64,000 nucleotides of DNA from Amphimallon solstitiale (lineage: Eukaryota; Arthropoda; Insecta; Coleoptera; Scarabaeidae), in the NCBI GenBank assembly GCA_963170755.1, contig OY720683.1, positions 100,661,807-100,725,806 of the forward strand, in the 5' to 3' direction. A program made the translations under genes and the position numbers. Of this stretch, positions 11,545 to 23,286 are shown piece after piece; the first letter of the stretch is position 1; each line of letters starts with the position of its first letter. The notes under the pieces are model-generated. The model did not search any database. It worked only from the letters and a program-made list of their open reading frames with translations, and was not told where the DNA came from.

Positions 11545-11625
11545 CAATTTTACTAATGGGGCACGACCGGCCATGTCCGGTTGTGCCCCCACGATCGGCC
11601 ATGTCCGGTTGTGCCCCACGGTACT
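11545..11625. repeat. Subterminal GGCCATGTCCGGTTGTGCCCC repeats of the pogo element
   Basis: Two back-to-back copies of about 31 bp (CGACCGGCCATGTCCGG then TTGTGCCCCC; CGATCGGCCATGTCCGG then TTGTGCCCCA). The core TGTCCGGTTxTGCCCC is also the terminal inverted repeat of the element. Confidence 0.7.
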
Positions 11626-11992
11626 AAATGTAAAGTAATTCGATATTACTAAGCTCCAGTTTAATCTTAAATTTATGTGTTTACATGAAAAGTAGGCGAA
11701 AATATGCTAATCACCAGAAGATAAAAAGCGATCCAATGCATCACTGCTAATATCATTTGTAGGTTGGTGAAATATATACGAACTTAGGATCACTTACCTG
11801 AATATTCAACAATTTTTAATGAAAACTTTTAATAGCGTCACCTATAACCACCATGTTTACAACACGTGATGATGGCTGTCTAGACTTAAATTCGACCTTT
11901 ACCTGCCTCGGTGTCCGGTTTTGCCCCTTTTCCCATAATAGTAATAATAATAGGCTAAAAACTAACAATTAAAATATTTATCCATGTATGTA

Positions 11993-13273
11993 AAAGGTGT
12001 CCCAAAATTCACACAAGATTTGAATTTTGCGACAATTGTGCGGTAGTGTTGCCAACAAAAAAAAGACAGATTGACAGCAGACGTTGAATGTTATTAAAAA
12101 TGCAGCGCTACACGAAAAAACAACGCGTTTTCATTGTTGAGCAATATTTTAAAAATAATGAAGGTTTTGCCACTACAGCTCGCAGTTTTTGTACAAAATA
12201 TGGTCGAAATAGTGATTTAGCTTCATCAACTGTGAAGAGATTAATTAATAAATTCTGGAAAACTGATCTCTTAGTGATCTTAGATACTCTGGCCGTCTTT
12301 GGCATGTCGTTTAACAGAAAACGTTGTTGGGAAGCAGTTTGTGAGAGTTTGTTTTGCTGGGAGTCCAGAAACATCAATTCGGCACCTTGGTCAAGGATTT
12401 GAATATTTCGAGAAGCTGTATATCGTACTCTCACGAAGCATTTGCATCTTCATGCTTACAAAGTTCAATTGATTCAAGAACTGAAACCTACTGGCCACAC
12501 GCAGGAAAGAGACTTCATTGAATGGATATACAGCAACAACCAGCGGATGATGATTTTTCGAATAAAATCATGTTCAGTTATCAGGCTCGTTTTCCTCTCG
12601 ATGGCCTCGTTAATCGTCAGAATTGTCGCATTTGGGGTTCAGAATATTCACGAGTGACTGTTGAGAAGTAATGCACCTATAACGCGTCACTAGTTGGTGC
12701 GGATTTTGGGCTGGAGGTTTTATCGGACCATTCTTCTTTGAAAATGCAGGCTAACAGTTAATGGTTCTTGCATGATAACCCAGTTTTTTACGCCTAAATT
12801 GCTTGATATGGATGTGGTCTACATGTGATTTCAAGACGGTGCTATATGTCATGCATCTCGAGAAACAATTCAATTATTGCATGAGTTATTTTGTTGGTCG
12901 TGTAATTTCCTGTACTTGTGACCAAAATTCACCGAACAAATCATGCGATTTAACGCCATTGGGATTTTTTATTTGGAGCTTTTTTTAAGTCTAAGGCTTA
13001 TGTCAATAAACTCGCGACCACCTACACCTGAAGGAGAACATTCAGAGCTATATCTACAAAATTCAGAAAAATTTATGCCAAACGCTCGTGAAAATTTCAA
13101 CGAAATTGTGCGTATTTGCCAGCCCAAGCGTGGAAGCCATTTACTCGATATTCTATTCCGTATATAACCCTATATTGTAATACTTTATGAATCATTAGGA
13201 AACTAACAGTTTTTAATTAAAAGTTTGTGTCAACTATTAAATTTACTACTGTCTTGAATTTTGGGACACTCTT
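11993..13273 (+). mobile_element. Mariner-like element with DUF4817-type transposase, dead
   Basis: TIRs flanked by TA: left AAAGGTGTCCCAAAATTCA (11993-12011), right TGAATTTTGGGACACTCTT (13255-13273), with TA at 11991-11992 and at 13275-13276 or the adjacent TA. About 1.28 kb. The single plus-strand gene inside is a transposase with several frameshifts. Confidence 0.8.
12100..13165 (+). pseudogene. Mariner-like transposase, frameshifted, last catalytic Asp lost
   Basis: Starts MQRYTKKQRVFIVEQYFKN..., an N-terminal helix-turn-helix resembling the DUF4817/HTH of insect mariner relatives (RSFCTKYGR, STVKRLINKFWKT). After breaks, FIGPFF (about 12722) is the usual motif between the first and second Asp. 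FQDGAICHASRE (about 12827) carries the second catalytic Asp. A shifted frame gives GRVISCTCDQNSPNKSCDLTPLGFFIW, where family members have SPDLxPLDFFxWG, so the third Asp is Gly. Allowing for the shift, about 41 residues separate the second and third positions (DD41D spacing). The C-terminus AYVNKLATTYTLKENIQSYI...VCxxSVEAI is recognisable. Confidence 0.75.
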
Positions 13274-14559
13274 TATAAACTATGCATGGTATCTTAATCA
13301 AAATTACAAATTTCCATCATTTAAATAATAATATTACCTACATACTTTTGAATTGAAACCCCTTATCATTGTTGTGCTAATAAAGTTGCTTACAAATTGT
13401 TTGGACAGAATGTTATGGTGTGGGTCAATAATAAAATGATATGAAGATAGGGTTTTAATTATAGTAGTGAACTTTGACGAGTCCGGACTTGTGTTCCAAG
13501 TAAATTCTTATTTCTCAAAAGGAATATTTTCACAACATGGAAAGCCAACAATTTGATTTCTTCTTGGCCTCACAATTAAGTCACCATTGTTCGTAATTAT
13601 TTATGAAAAATTTACATTAGGAAAAAGTTTAATACAGTATATCTGTAAATCTCATTTCCTAATTTATTTGATATCTTTTTAATCAGTAGTAGTGAAAATG
13701 GTAATTGAGAAATGTACAGAACCCTGTAGTGCACAGCTGGTGGTAGTATAAAATGTCACAATGCGTTTAATTAATAAAAAAGAATAGTAATAAATGATTC
13801 TGTGTACTACGTAATGGTTGTAATTATGCTTGCCATGATTAATTATGAAGTTAGCATCTGAAAATATTTTTGTTTCCATATACGACTTATTCTAAAAAAA
13901 GATATATACTGCTATAAGACCTGAAAATAGTCCTTTTCTGAAATTATTATTTTTGAAGAATAACTTTTGGAGAATTACTAAATTTAAAAGAAGCATGAAC
14001 AAATTATAATTTATTAATGTACGTAATGACTCATTATGTACTCATTACTAATGAGTTATGATAATTGCGTATGTCTATGATGAATGAAATTCGAGTTTAA
14101 CAGAACATTAATGAACCTATATTATGTATAGAAAATGTAATACATAGAATAAATTACAAATAATATATGTGAATTTTTTAACGAAAATTTTTGTGGTTGG
14201 GTAACTGTACGAAACAAATTTACATTTAGCAACTAAATTTGAGTTTGAAAATGGAAAATTTATTCGAAAATAAAAAGGAAGCTCGAATGTAATTCGGTAA
14301 GATAATTTACTAAATGTGTAAGCAATTACTGAAACATTTATTATATAGTAATTATGTTATTTAAAAATACATTTATTAAAAACACAGTATTTTATACTTT
14401 GTGAAGATTACTTACAATGAGTTTGCAGATTTTAGGTCATAAAAACACTTCACAATGAACACTCTGATGATAAAGTGAACAAATTGAGGTCGAATAATTG
14501 ATTGACGACGGAGATAAGTGTTGAAACTCCATAATTTACAAGTAAAAAATTGAAATAAA
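13274..14559. other. AT-rich intergenic sequence
   Basis: No open frame above about 66 codons and no motif recognised. A short repeated word, ATGACTCATTATGTACTCATTACTAATGAG, at 14026-14057 in two parts (CTCATTATGTA / CTCATTACTAA) is the only local structure. Confidence 0.45.
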
Positions 14560-14640
14560 TTCAAATTGAGTTCAAAACAGTTTATTTATTCACTACAATT
14601 GTTTCGCTCTACTAGAGCTTCATCACGTGATGTATATTAT
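14560..14640 (-). mobile_element. Solo end of a Penelope-like element
   Basis: On the minus strand the segment reads TGATGA, then A + GCTCT-AGT-AGAGC stem, then GAAACAATTGTAGTG and a short A/T-rich tail. This arrangement (hammerhead-like core followed closely by an A-rich end) matches the ends of the two PLEs at 38.7 and 52.7/54.9 kb. No RT or GIY-YIG sequence is attached. Confidence 0.45.
14600..14626 (-). ncRNA. Hammerhead-like ribozyme core, degenerate
   Basis: Minus strand: G-TGATGA (consensus CTGANGA, C3 replaced by G), one extra A, stem II GCTCT/AGAGC with loop AGT, then GAAAC. Conserved core elements are present except C3. PLEs are known to carry hammerhead motifs, but the C3 change and the extra base make activity doubtful. 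Confidence 0.4.
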
Positions 14641-14854
14641 AATACAAAATATATGTAATTGTTCATATTTATGTCTTTCCCTAAATGAAGAGGGGGGGAG
14701 TTTGTGACATTACGTTAAGAGCGGGTGTAACTTATATATTTAATGTAATATTTAATATATAACAATTCGACTAAGAATATTAAAAAATTGAAAATTGATT
14801 GTTTACTGATATTATAAAATTAAACAATTTATAAATATATATATATATATAATA

Positions 14855-15090
14855 GAGAGGGTGTTTCGGAATTGCAAGGACTATTGTAGGTACTTGTTCT
14901 CCAACATAAAATAAACAAAGAAGTCTATATATACACATGTCTCAAATTAATTTATTACTAAGATATTGGAGCATAAAGATATTTATTTAACAATACAACA
15001 TCCAAAAGAACTGTTTAAAGTGGCCACCGTTTTGCTAAATGCAGCATTCAGCACGACAAATTCATTCTTCCTTGGCACTTCGTATAGCAT
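14855..15090 (-). pseudogene. 3' end of a mariner-like transposon
   Basis: GAGGGTGTTTCGGAATTGCAAGG at 14857 looks like a terminal repeat beginning after an AT microsatellite. On the minus strand, AIRSAKEE...CRAECCI...NGGHFKQFF resembles the common C-terminus of insect mariner transposases (CIxxxGGHFEHLL), directly followed by a stop and then the TIR. The rest of the element and its other end are missing. Confidence 0.5.
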
Positions 15091-16429
15091 CAACTCAAAT
15101 ATTAACCATCAATTAAAATGAAAATTGGTCATAACCCTCGTAACTGATAATTAAATTAAAGTCTAACCGGCCAATAACCGGCAAGATTCTAAAATACTTA
15201 AAAATCAACTAAACACAAACATTTAGAATAACGTTCTTTTGCTTAACTGACCATAAACATGACAAAAATACTTTGAATAATTTCAGGCCCGCCGAGCACA
15301 GAAATGTCTCGGGACAGGAATATCAGTACTTTACAAAATGCTTCTCCGAACTAAGAAATTAAATTTCAAAAATATAAGGCCAGATTTAAAGTAATGAAAA
15401 TTAGAAGTTAACATACAAATGAATACAGAACTACATAGAACAAAGGAAACTTATCAGCCCTCACGTGAATGTGCAGATACAGACGGTAACTTCTGGAATA
15501 TGCGCTCGGTACGAACTCCAAAACCCAAAATTAAAACTCTGGGTGCGTTGAAGGAATTCTAGCTCTCTTATTCGGTGAAGATAATTGATTCTTCGGTAAT
15601 TGACTAAGATTACACACATCCAAGTAGATTACATAGACAAGATGGCGTCTGCACAGCAACCAGGTGTTTAACCTTCGTGTCGACAAATATGCGGAAATTT
15701 CGGCACGGAATTAAAAGCTAAAAGAACAAGGAGGAACGACACAAGTTAAAAATGGTCTAATTACCGGAAATTTTCAAGAAAGCTTACCAGAATGAATTTA
15801 GCGACTGCGTTCATTAAAATTGATCGATACGTCAAAAATTACAAAGGCCATAAATCTAAACCTCTACTGCAACTTCATCCACCCATATATCGTGTAAATA
15901 TACGAAACTCCATAATGTTCATCAAAAATTTGCAGTAAGAGATAACAGTCGGAACCAATTCTGCTTTTACTCAATAGAACTACAATTCGGAAAGTGAAAA
16001 ATGGCGCAAGCACGCCTCAAACCTTTATAAAGTAGAGAGACCTCAACCACAACGACGAAAACTAATTTTGCAATGCAGAGCCCCACACACAACTAATTAT
16101 ACCTTCGTACTTATACACCACAAAAAGGAAGAAAAAGATCCACTATTTACATGAACAAAAATAGATAAATAAAAAGAAAAATTCTTTAACACAAATTAAC
16201 AACAAGAAATGCCTGATTAAGGGTTTAAGTAGGAAAAATAGACGGACGTAAACAAGGTTGCCTAACATTAGGTCGTCTACATCACCCGAGAGAAATCGCG
16301 TGGATAGATAGCTACTCACAATACCATCCGTCAAAGTTAAAACCTGCTACGGTATACTCGATGTTCAAGAAGAGTGATCTAAATAATATTAACAATTACA
16401 GTCAATTTACTATATGTCGAAACAAGGAA
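15091..16429. other. A-rich strand-asymmetric stretch upstream of an RTE-like remnant
   Basis: The plus strand is rich in A and C and poor in T, with phrases such as CGGCAAGATTCTAAAAT and CAAGATGGCGTCTGCACAGC. No open frame longer than about 63 codons. The base skew resembles retrotransposon sense strands, so this may be the decayed 5' part of the RTE-like element that follows; that is inference only. Confidence 0.35.
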
Positions 16430-17660
16430 TAAAATGAATGCAGAAATAAAAAGAGATTAAAAGAGAATATTGGGCAAGATTCGCCTGTGATAGGGATAAA
16501 GACTTGTACGGCTCCAAAGAAAGATCTGGAAAGTGTTGAAAAACAGAAAGAAACCCGTGAACAAATTCGTACAGACAAGAACCATACCATTTATTTTAAA
16601 TAATTGTATCACTCAGAAGAAGAAAATAATGAAGATCAGATGATGAAACTAACATCTCAGAACCAACCATTTACACATGAAGAAGTAACAAAAGCAATAA
16701 AAAAAAGCTGAAAAACCGTAAGCACCCGGTTACAACAATATTCCAAATAATTAAGAGTTAATTAAGAATAATACAACAAAGATACGAATAGGTAATGAAA
16801 CGTCTGCAGAAATACCGACACCCGGAGGCATTAGACAAGGCGACAGCTTAAGACCCTTCTTGTTGAACCTGTTGATGGATATGATAATAAAAGACGTAAC
16901 CGAATAAAAAGGGGATACAGAATGGGTAACAAGATCATGAGCATGATCTGTCATGCAGACGGCGCTGCTATCGTGGCGCCGAGACAGAAAACGATCCACA
17001 AATACAAATACTCGCCTTCTATAAAATGACGCAAAAGCAAAATGACTATATCAGTCGAAAAAACAAAATTTCCTTTGCTAAAGAACCGGTATGATGCAAG
17101 CTGGTAATTCAAGATAAACCTATAGAACAGGTAATGCAAACTAAATACCAAGGAGTAAACATACCCAGTCACCAGAATCTGGCAAATGATTTTACAAGCC
17201 AGGTTAATAAAGCGGCCGCAATTTATGGATGTCTAAGCGATGTTATATGGAAGAATAAACACATGAACATAGAAAGCAAAATGCGTATTTATAAAACATG
17301 TGTGAGACCAGTACTGACCTACGGCATCCAAGCCAGAGCAAAAAGAACAATGCGATCTCCGAAATGAAGACTCTGAGGACAATAGCCGGCAAAACTCTTT
17401 GGGATCGAGTAAGAAATGATGACATCAGGCAGACACGCGGAGTTCAAGACATAGCAAGATGGGGAAGACAGCGGAGAAGACACTGGCACGAGCATATAAA
17501 AAGGATGGAGACAAACAAAATAGTCCGTATTGCATTGGAAGGGAACCCCCCTCCCGGAAGACCATCAAAAAGATGGCAAAACAGAACTCGCTGTCGCAGG
17601 AAAATAATAATCCGTTATACAACAGATCTACGGCTCCTCTAGAAGATTAAGAAAAAGAAG
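16430..17660 (+). pseudogene. RTE-like endonuclease-reverse transcriptase, 3' half, decayed
   Basis: In plus-strand order: EEVTKAIKKxLKNRK (connector, 16680-16720), NETSAEIPTPGGIRQGDSLR (RT motif before the active site, about 16795), RMGNKxxxMICHADGAAIVAP (active-site box, normally YADDA, here altered to ADGA, about 16925), KLVIQDKPIEQVMQTKYQGVNI (17095-17160), NKAAAIYGCLSDVIWKNKHM with RIYKTCVRPVLTYG (17205-17330), then EMKTLRTIAGKTLWDRVRND, GRQRRRHWHEHIKRM and GNPPPGRPSKRW (17365-17580). This is the standard C-terminal order of insect 'endonuclease-reverse transcriptase' elements. Numerous stops and shifts; an A/GAA-rich tail follows at 17648-17665. Confidence 0.75.
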
Positions 17661-17689
17661 AAGAATTACTCTCCCATTATTCAGTTTCT

Positions 17690-18870
17690 CCAAGGTGTAT
17701 GAATTTATTGTAAATAAAAATCTAATTCATCTCTTGTCCGAAAATCAACACGGCTTTTTCCCAATTAATGGACATATGCTGCTATATTTAATTTCTTAAG
17801 CAGCGTTTACAATTCGATTGAACACAGTCTTCTCTGTATAAGTATGCTAATAAACGTGTCTAAAGAGTTTGATTCTGTTGACCATTTAATATTATTGCAT
17901 ATGCTTAGTAGATAGGGTAAATGGTGTCTGATGTAGTAGTAGATTTTTGTGATGTACGTGTGAGTGTTCCACAGGGCTCTGTCCTTGGGCCAACGTTATT
18001 TAGATTTTTATCAATGACTTTTCAACCTGCCTAACTGGTACTTCTAAGGTGATGCTATTGCCGATTACATAAATTTAGTAATTTTATCGAATAATGTTGA
18101 CGATGTTGTTATTATTGCAAGTTTAAAGTAAATAAGTGAGTAAAGTTTAATAAGATATCGAGAAAACACAGTATATGTTTTTTTATAACGAAAAGAAGTT
18201 TAATGTCTCAAGGTTTACCTTGGCTGACTCACAAATTGATTTGATTGGCAGTTGTAGGTTGCTCGGAGTCATTGTCGATGAGGGCTTAAAATAGTCGGAA
18301 CATATAGACTAGTTGTGTTCTAAGCTCACCAAATCGTGCTACGCTCTTTTTTAATTGGAAAAATCTTGTAATTTGTCTACACTAAAAAGTTATTAATTTT
18401 CTGACTTCTATTCAAGGATGCATTACGGAATAGTGCATTGCGGCATGAGTAGTGACGTTTCTAGCATTTTTATCCTACAGAAGAGGGCTATTAGAACTAT
18501 TTTTAATCTGCGACAGGACGACTCGTGTAGGCACGTTTTCAGGATCAATAGGATTTTTACATTTTATGATGTGTACGTTTTTGAGATTCTATGTTATTTA
18601 TATAGAAATCGCAGCAGTTTTGATTTATTTTGTCGCATATCTATGGAATCCACCCCTATGATTGTGTTTTACCTCATGTACGTAGAACGACTTCCTTTCA
18701 GAAGACGCTTTTATGGGTTATGAATTATTTAGGTTTTGCTATATGAAATCAGTGCATATCCCACATTACAAGTTTTTAAAATGAAATTGAAGGACTACCT
18801 CTTTCAAATTTGTTATTATAATGTACAGGCTTTTATTAATTATTTTAATAACTTTGTATTATATGGGACG
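17690..18870 (+). pseudogene. CR1/Jockey-like non-LTR reverse transcriptase remnant
   Basis: Fragments of a reverse transcriptase in order: NVSKEFDSVDHLILLHML (first catalytic region, about 17858), SVPQGSVLGPTLF (about 17965), then SQIDLIGSCRLLGVIVDEGL (about 18230), and an open stretch 18418-18723 with MHYGIVHCG, FILQKRAIRTIF and DSCRHVF. The last corresponds to the 'SYGIxxWGxS...QKRAVRxIxxL..DSC' C-terminal region of these elements. The YADD box is not recognisable and many stops are present. It adjoins the end of the RTE-like fragment, so two retrotransposon corpses lie end to end. Confidence 0.7.
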
Positions 18871-20290
18871 TATTTCTTTTACTTTTACTTTACTTTACCG
18901 CATTTTATTAAGTGTCAAGAAATAAAGTACATTATTACTATTATCTAATTAGTGTAGATTCGTCATTCCCAACATGCTCTGTATAAATAAAAATATTTTG
19001 AAGAGGTACAGGTCATGATTATTTGAAATATTTGTATTAAATCTACATTAATAGATACCATTGACGGTCTTATATGCTTGGAAGGATGCGCGGTATATCT
19101 CCAAAATAAGATAATGTTGTAACAAGACAATATGGAAATATATTTGTCCATGCCGAAGCAGATGAGTTTTAATCTTTAATGTATTTCGGGCAATTTAAAA
19201 AAGACTATAAAGTTCTTTTATTGGCGTGGACACTAAAACTTTTGTATTGCATTTTGAATTCATTCATAGGCAAAAGTATGAGACATTACGAATTTTAAGG
19301 GTCGTTACTTCGCTTTAACATCGTAAAGTTGTTTTTTTTTAGAGGGATTCCAGTGAAGTATAAAATACTTGGTACTGGGCTTTTTGACAATGTTTTTATA
19401 GCGAGCTGTTTCGCTAACTACGGGTTTATTTTTCTTGTTGATTATATTTTGTACTATGTCTGAAATTGGATAAATATAGATGTGAATTTTCCGCTTTCTT
19501 TTTTCATTATTATTTTGTTATTATAGTTTCCTATATTTTTCAATGAAGCCACTGCGTCAAGATGGACAGACACCTACATCTAGTAGTTTCCATTTTCATT
19601 CCTTAATTCACACATTTCCATGTTGTCGTTTTTACTTTCTTATACGCAGATAATAATGATAGAATAGAAGTATTTGGAATAGGATCTTGAATAGATAGAA
19701 CTTAATTTAGAACAACTTTTGTATAATTTGATACGCACATTCGTGTGAGAATCGTGTGATGGACACCCCTTTCTTTTTAATATATTTTGTCATTTGTGGG
19801 TCATTTAACGCGTAGGTCTGCATTGCCTGCCATGTGGAGAAGTTGTATGTCGTCTTTGATAAATCAAGGATCTTCCAATGGATCTGCATATAATGGTCAT
19901 TTGCTTTACTGATTTTTATTTTATTATTAGCTTAGTATATTTTTCAATGCAGCCACTACGTAAAGATTGACAGTATAATTTCATAAACTCCTAGACAGAA
20001 TTAACGCATCACTTGTGACTTTTACTATATACATGTAATATTTACAGTTTTAAGTCATGGAATATAGTATCTAGGTAGCCTAGAATGTCAAATCATATTA
20101 TTCAAAAAAAAATGCAGTGATTTGACGTTTTTAAAGTTATAAGTTTGCTAGTAAGTGTATGCGATGTTGATTTCCTAAAAAGCTGTTAAACAATAGTTGG
20201 TCAGTTAATTTTGTTGATCATGAGTTTGATTTTAATTTATTTAAAATAATAAAATACACTCCCTAGTATAGCTGGAGTTAAACATAAGAA
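18871..20290. other. Intergenic sequence with an old direct repeat and a solo family X end
   Basis: 19505-19567 and 19920-19975 are diverged direct repeats sharing TATATTTTTCAATG-AGCCACT and ACGTAAAGATTGACAG. Between them TTTTTACTTTCTTATACG at 19629-19646 equals the terminal motif of family X, with none of the internal repeats of that family. No gene supported; minus frame 19707-19889 (60 codons) is unfamiliar. Confidence 0.45.
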
Positions 20291-20299
20291 TCGTTAACG

Positions 20300-21535
20300 C
20301 AATTTAAATGAACATGAAGCAGCGCAAGCAATGGTTCTGGTTAGCGATGGTCGTAACCAGCGTTATGTAGCTAATTTGTTAGGCGTTAAACAGTCAACAA
20401 TAAGTCAGGCGGTTAAACGTTTTAATGAACTTGGGACTTTTTGTAGAGCAAGACGACCAGGTTCTACCAAGATCTACAAATGAAGTAGATAATCAATTTC
20501 TTAGTCAACTTGATACAATCGACTGGTTCCGAGTTACGCAGAGCTCTAGCAGAAGTCCAAATCTTAGAGATTCTTAGAAAAACAGTCTGAGGAAGGCTTA
20601 ACGAAGCAGGATTAAAGAGGAGAAGACCAGCAATTGCACCACTGCCCACCAGGCAACATAGAGTTGCTAGATTGCGTTTGGTAGAGCTCATGCAAACTGG
20701 AAAATTCGCGTCTGGAATCAAGTTTTGTTTTCGGATAAAACACGAGTCAGTCTGAAGTCACCAGATGGACGTAAGCGTGTTTGGAGAAGACCACATGAGA
20801 AGTTTGCTGACTGCAATATCTGTCCAAGAAGAATTCCATTTGGTGTGGGTCTGTATTGTTCTGGGAGCACTTTGTTTTAACTCGCACAGAGTTGGTACCT
20901 ATTCATACGAGATCAATGAATGAACATTTTTATATCGAGAATATTGTACAATATTGTTATGCAATGTGCCCCATTTATCGGCACCAACTTCCTCTTTATG
21001 CAAGATAACGCTCGACCACACATTGCTGTGGACGTAATGGACAACCTTCCAGAGGTGAATATTAATATATATAATATATTATTAATAATAATATGGTTAT
21101 GGAGTGGTCATCTAAAAGCGTGGACATAAATCCCATAGAGCATCTGTGGGATGCACTTAAGCGGGTAGTTAGAAGCTACATACCTGCTCCTACAACCCTT
21201 AGGGAACTTTAAGAAGCTGTTGTTGCTGAATGGGAGAATATTTCTCATGCCACCATCTACAACTTAATTAGTAGTATGCCTAGACGAATGGAAGCAGTTA
21301 TAAGAGCAAGGGGCGGCAATACCCGATATTAATTTTATAATTTTTAAGTTAAACCTTATTTTAGAAGAACTTTTTATAATTTATAAATAGATTAGATATT
21401 AATGTAACATTTTTGTTAAATGAACCTTGTATAACGTTGAAAATATAGTTAAAAGTTAGTTATAGTGTTTTTTGTTACAATTCATGGGTTATAATTTCAA
21501 TAATAAAGGTGTTCGGCGAATTTTGCCAGTTACTG
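20300..21535 (+). pseudogene. Tc1-like transposase gene with one surviving TIR
   Basis: Translation across several shifts shows NEHEAAQAMVLVSDGRNQRY and LLGVKQSTISQAVKRFNELG (paired-like helix-turn-helix), then RRLNEAGLKRRRP, ANWKIRVWNQVLFSDKTRVS (first Asp, normally SDE), PDGRKRVWRRPHEKFADCN, FLFMQDNARPHIAVDVMD (second Asp), SKSVDINPIEHLWDALKRVV (Glu of DD34E) and the C-terminus SSMPRRMEAVIRARGG. An AT-rich insertion of about 35 bases separates the second Asp block from the Glu block. The right terminal repeat GGTGTTCGGCGAA-TTTTGCCAGTTACTG ends at 21535 and is followed by TA. I could not find the left repeat, so the 5' end is probably lost. Confidence 0.8.
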
Positions 21536-21537
21536 TA

Positions 21538-22445
21538 AATGATGCGTTCCTTTTGTCCAGGAGTTTACTTACTTTAATATATTGGCGAACAATATAATAT
21601 TTTACGCAGTTCAGAATAAATTACTAACTACTGTTGATGATCACTATGGATATGAATATGTTTTTCAAGTTTGGGATTCTAATGGATAAGTTTTTCTATT
21701 ACATATATTATTCAATAAACACACAATTTTGGCTATGCTGTACTGAAGATAACAAACAGTTTGAAACACAATTGTTTTTCAGACTGCTTGTTAGATGTTA
21801 TCCATCTTATATAAATATCAATAATGATGATATTTATAAAAGATGGATAACGTTTTGTCATGAAATGAATAAACACGTTCACACATTTGTAGAATAGCTT
21901 TTTAGATTTAATTGATTTTAAAAAACTTCACTAGTTGTCTGTTGTATGTTACTCTCAATTAATTTTTTAGTTACTGCCATAATATTATTCATTCACAATT
22001 GACGTGGTTATACACCCTAAATATAATATATTTCTATTTCTCTTACTGTAGCTTTCAGTTGCTTCATTGTAGATTAGTAAATTAGTTATGACATCATAGA
22101 CACTACCAACGTACATGTGATGTATATGAATTCAAATCATACAGATGGGCCGCCTACTGGGACTCGTCATCGTTACGATATAATGATTGCCATGCAACAC
22201 ATTTTCACACAAACGAGATTTCTAACAAGCGATTGCCTAAGCGGATCTCTTTTACGTTACACGAGCGTTTCTTTTCCTTGCCTAAGTTTGCCCTGTAATG
22301 CGTTCCAACATTCTATTACTGTTGAAGGATTACAGTTGGATTTTTTTATCTTTACATCCTATGGGGCATCGTATCGTTAATTTGTTTGCAATTTTATATT
22401 ATCTTATACATGAAAAGAGTTAAATACATAAGATGTTATAACTAA
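21538..22445. other. Intergenic sequence, no recognised gene
   Basis: Two plus-strand frames of 87 codons (21634-21897 and 22117-22380) have no recognisable family features. 21780-21850 contains ATATAAATATCAATAATGATGATATTTATA, an AT-rich near-palindrome. Confidence 0.4.
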
Positions 22446-22775
22446 CAGACACCGTGTTTTGGTCTTTAAGGCCTCGTCAATGTAAGTGCGACTGTCGGTA
22501 ATGATTTTTAAACTAGGATCGCTACTTATGTCGGTTTAGGGGGCAAATGCCCGTGAAAATATCACAGCGACACCTGTCACCCAAAAGCGACACCGAAAGC
22601 GATAGTTTAAAGTTGCATTTCCATGCTATAAATAAACTATACACTATTAATATGCAAGTTTCGTTATTGCATGCGAATGCAACTAGAAACTATCGTTATG
22701 CTTTCGGGTGACAGATGTCCCTTTTGGGGCCTTTTAGGCCGAGTGCGTTGATTGTTGGTAATGACACTAGATGTA
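22446..22775. mobile_element. MITE copy, same family as 60915-61310
   Basis: The core ACAGACACCGTGTTTTGG, TTTAAGGC and CACAGCGACACCTGTCACCC resembles the core of the MITE at 61020-61180. The right end GGTAATGACACTAGATG matches that element's terminal repeat (CATCTAGGTGTCATTACC) in inverted form. Internally TGTCACCCAAAAGCG...GATAGTTTAAAGTTGCAT is an imperfect inverted repeat of about 45 bp with ATGCAACTAGAAACTATCG...CGGGTGACA. It interrupts a mariner transposase remnant on its right. Confidence 0.6.
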
Positions 22776-22784
22776 ATTCTCTTC

Positions 22785-23286
22785 GCCTTCTTTGGAATCG
22801 ACTCTTTCCTTTCAGTATATTGTTTTGACTATTCCTTTTTCTCATGTTTCAGCCATGGTTATAAGTCGACGCAAAAACTCAGCTTCATTGCTGTGAAACA
22901 TGGTCAAAAATTCGATTGAAGCATCCTCACGACGCTGTTTTTGTCCTATTGCAAGCAAACGCAGCACCTATCTTGCGCACAACTTTCCCATGTCCAAATG
23001 TTCAGTGAATTTGTAATATACAACATTTTTTGAAATGTCTACAATGTCTGCTAGCTCGCGCACTGTCAGTCGACTGTTATCCAATATCATTTTGTGGATT
23101 TTCTTCGCCATTTTTGGCGTGGTCACCTCATTTGGCCAACCACTACGATGTTCGCCTTGGCAGTCCGAACGGTCTTGTTTTAACTCTGCTACCCAATATT
23201 TTGCTGTCGTCAATGAAGAAGCAGACTTCCTCAGAGTAGAATCTAGCTCGGCTTTGATATTGGTTGGACTGAGGCTTTTCAATTAA
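22785..23286 (-). pseudogene. Mariner transposase N-terminus, truncated
   Basis: Minus strand: KAELDSTLRKSASSLTTAKYWVAELKQDR and RSGWPNEVTTPKMAKKIHKMILDNSRLTVRELADIVDISKNVVY, the two helix-turn-helix units of a classical mariner (DD34D) DNA-binding domain, then LCARWVLRLLAIGQKQRREDASIEFLTMFHSNEAEFLRRLITMAET. The last residues correspond to MDETW, where the first catalytic Asp should be (here Ala). Homology stops about 22860-22785 next to the MITE at 22446-22775. The downstream catalytic half is absent. Confidence 0.8.

Larger units (their letters stand above)
9172..11936 (-). mobile_element. pogo/Tigger-type DNA transposon, whole but dead
   Basis: The left end is GGGGGGTAAAACCAGACAC (about 9181-9200). 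The right end is the matching inverted copy GTGTCCGGTTTTGCCCC (about 11912-11928). Subterminal copies of the same word occur near both ends: TGTCCGATTTTGCCCC at about 9351 and TGTCCGGTTGTGCCCC twice at 11574-11620, plausible transposase binding sites. The minus-strand interior is a DDE_1/CENP-B-like transposase remnant with a Cys-rich C-terminus. A 5' section of the gene is tandemly duplicated. Flanks are ATAATA-rich, compatible with the TA target preference of the Tc1/mariner/pogo group. Confidence 0.75.
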
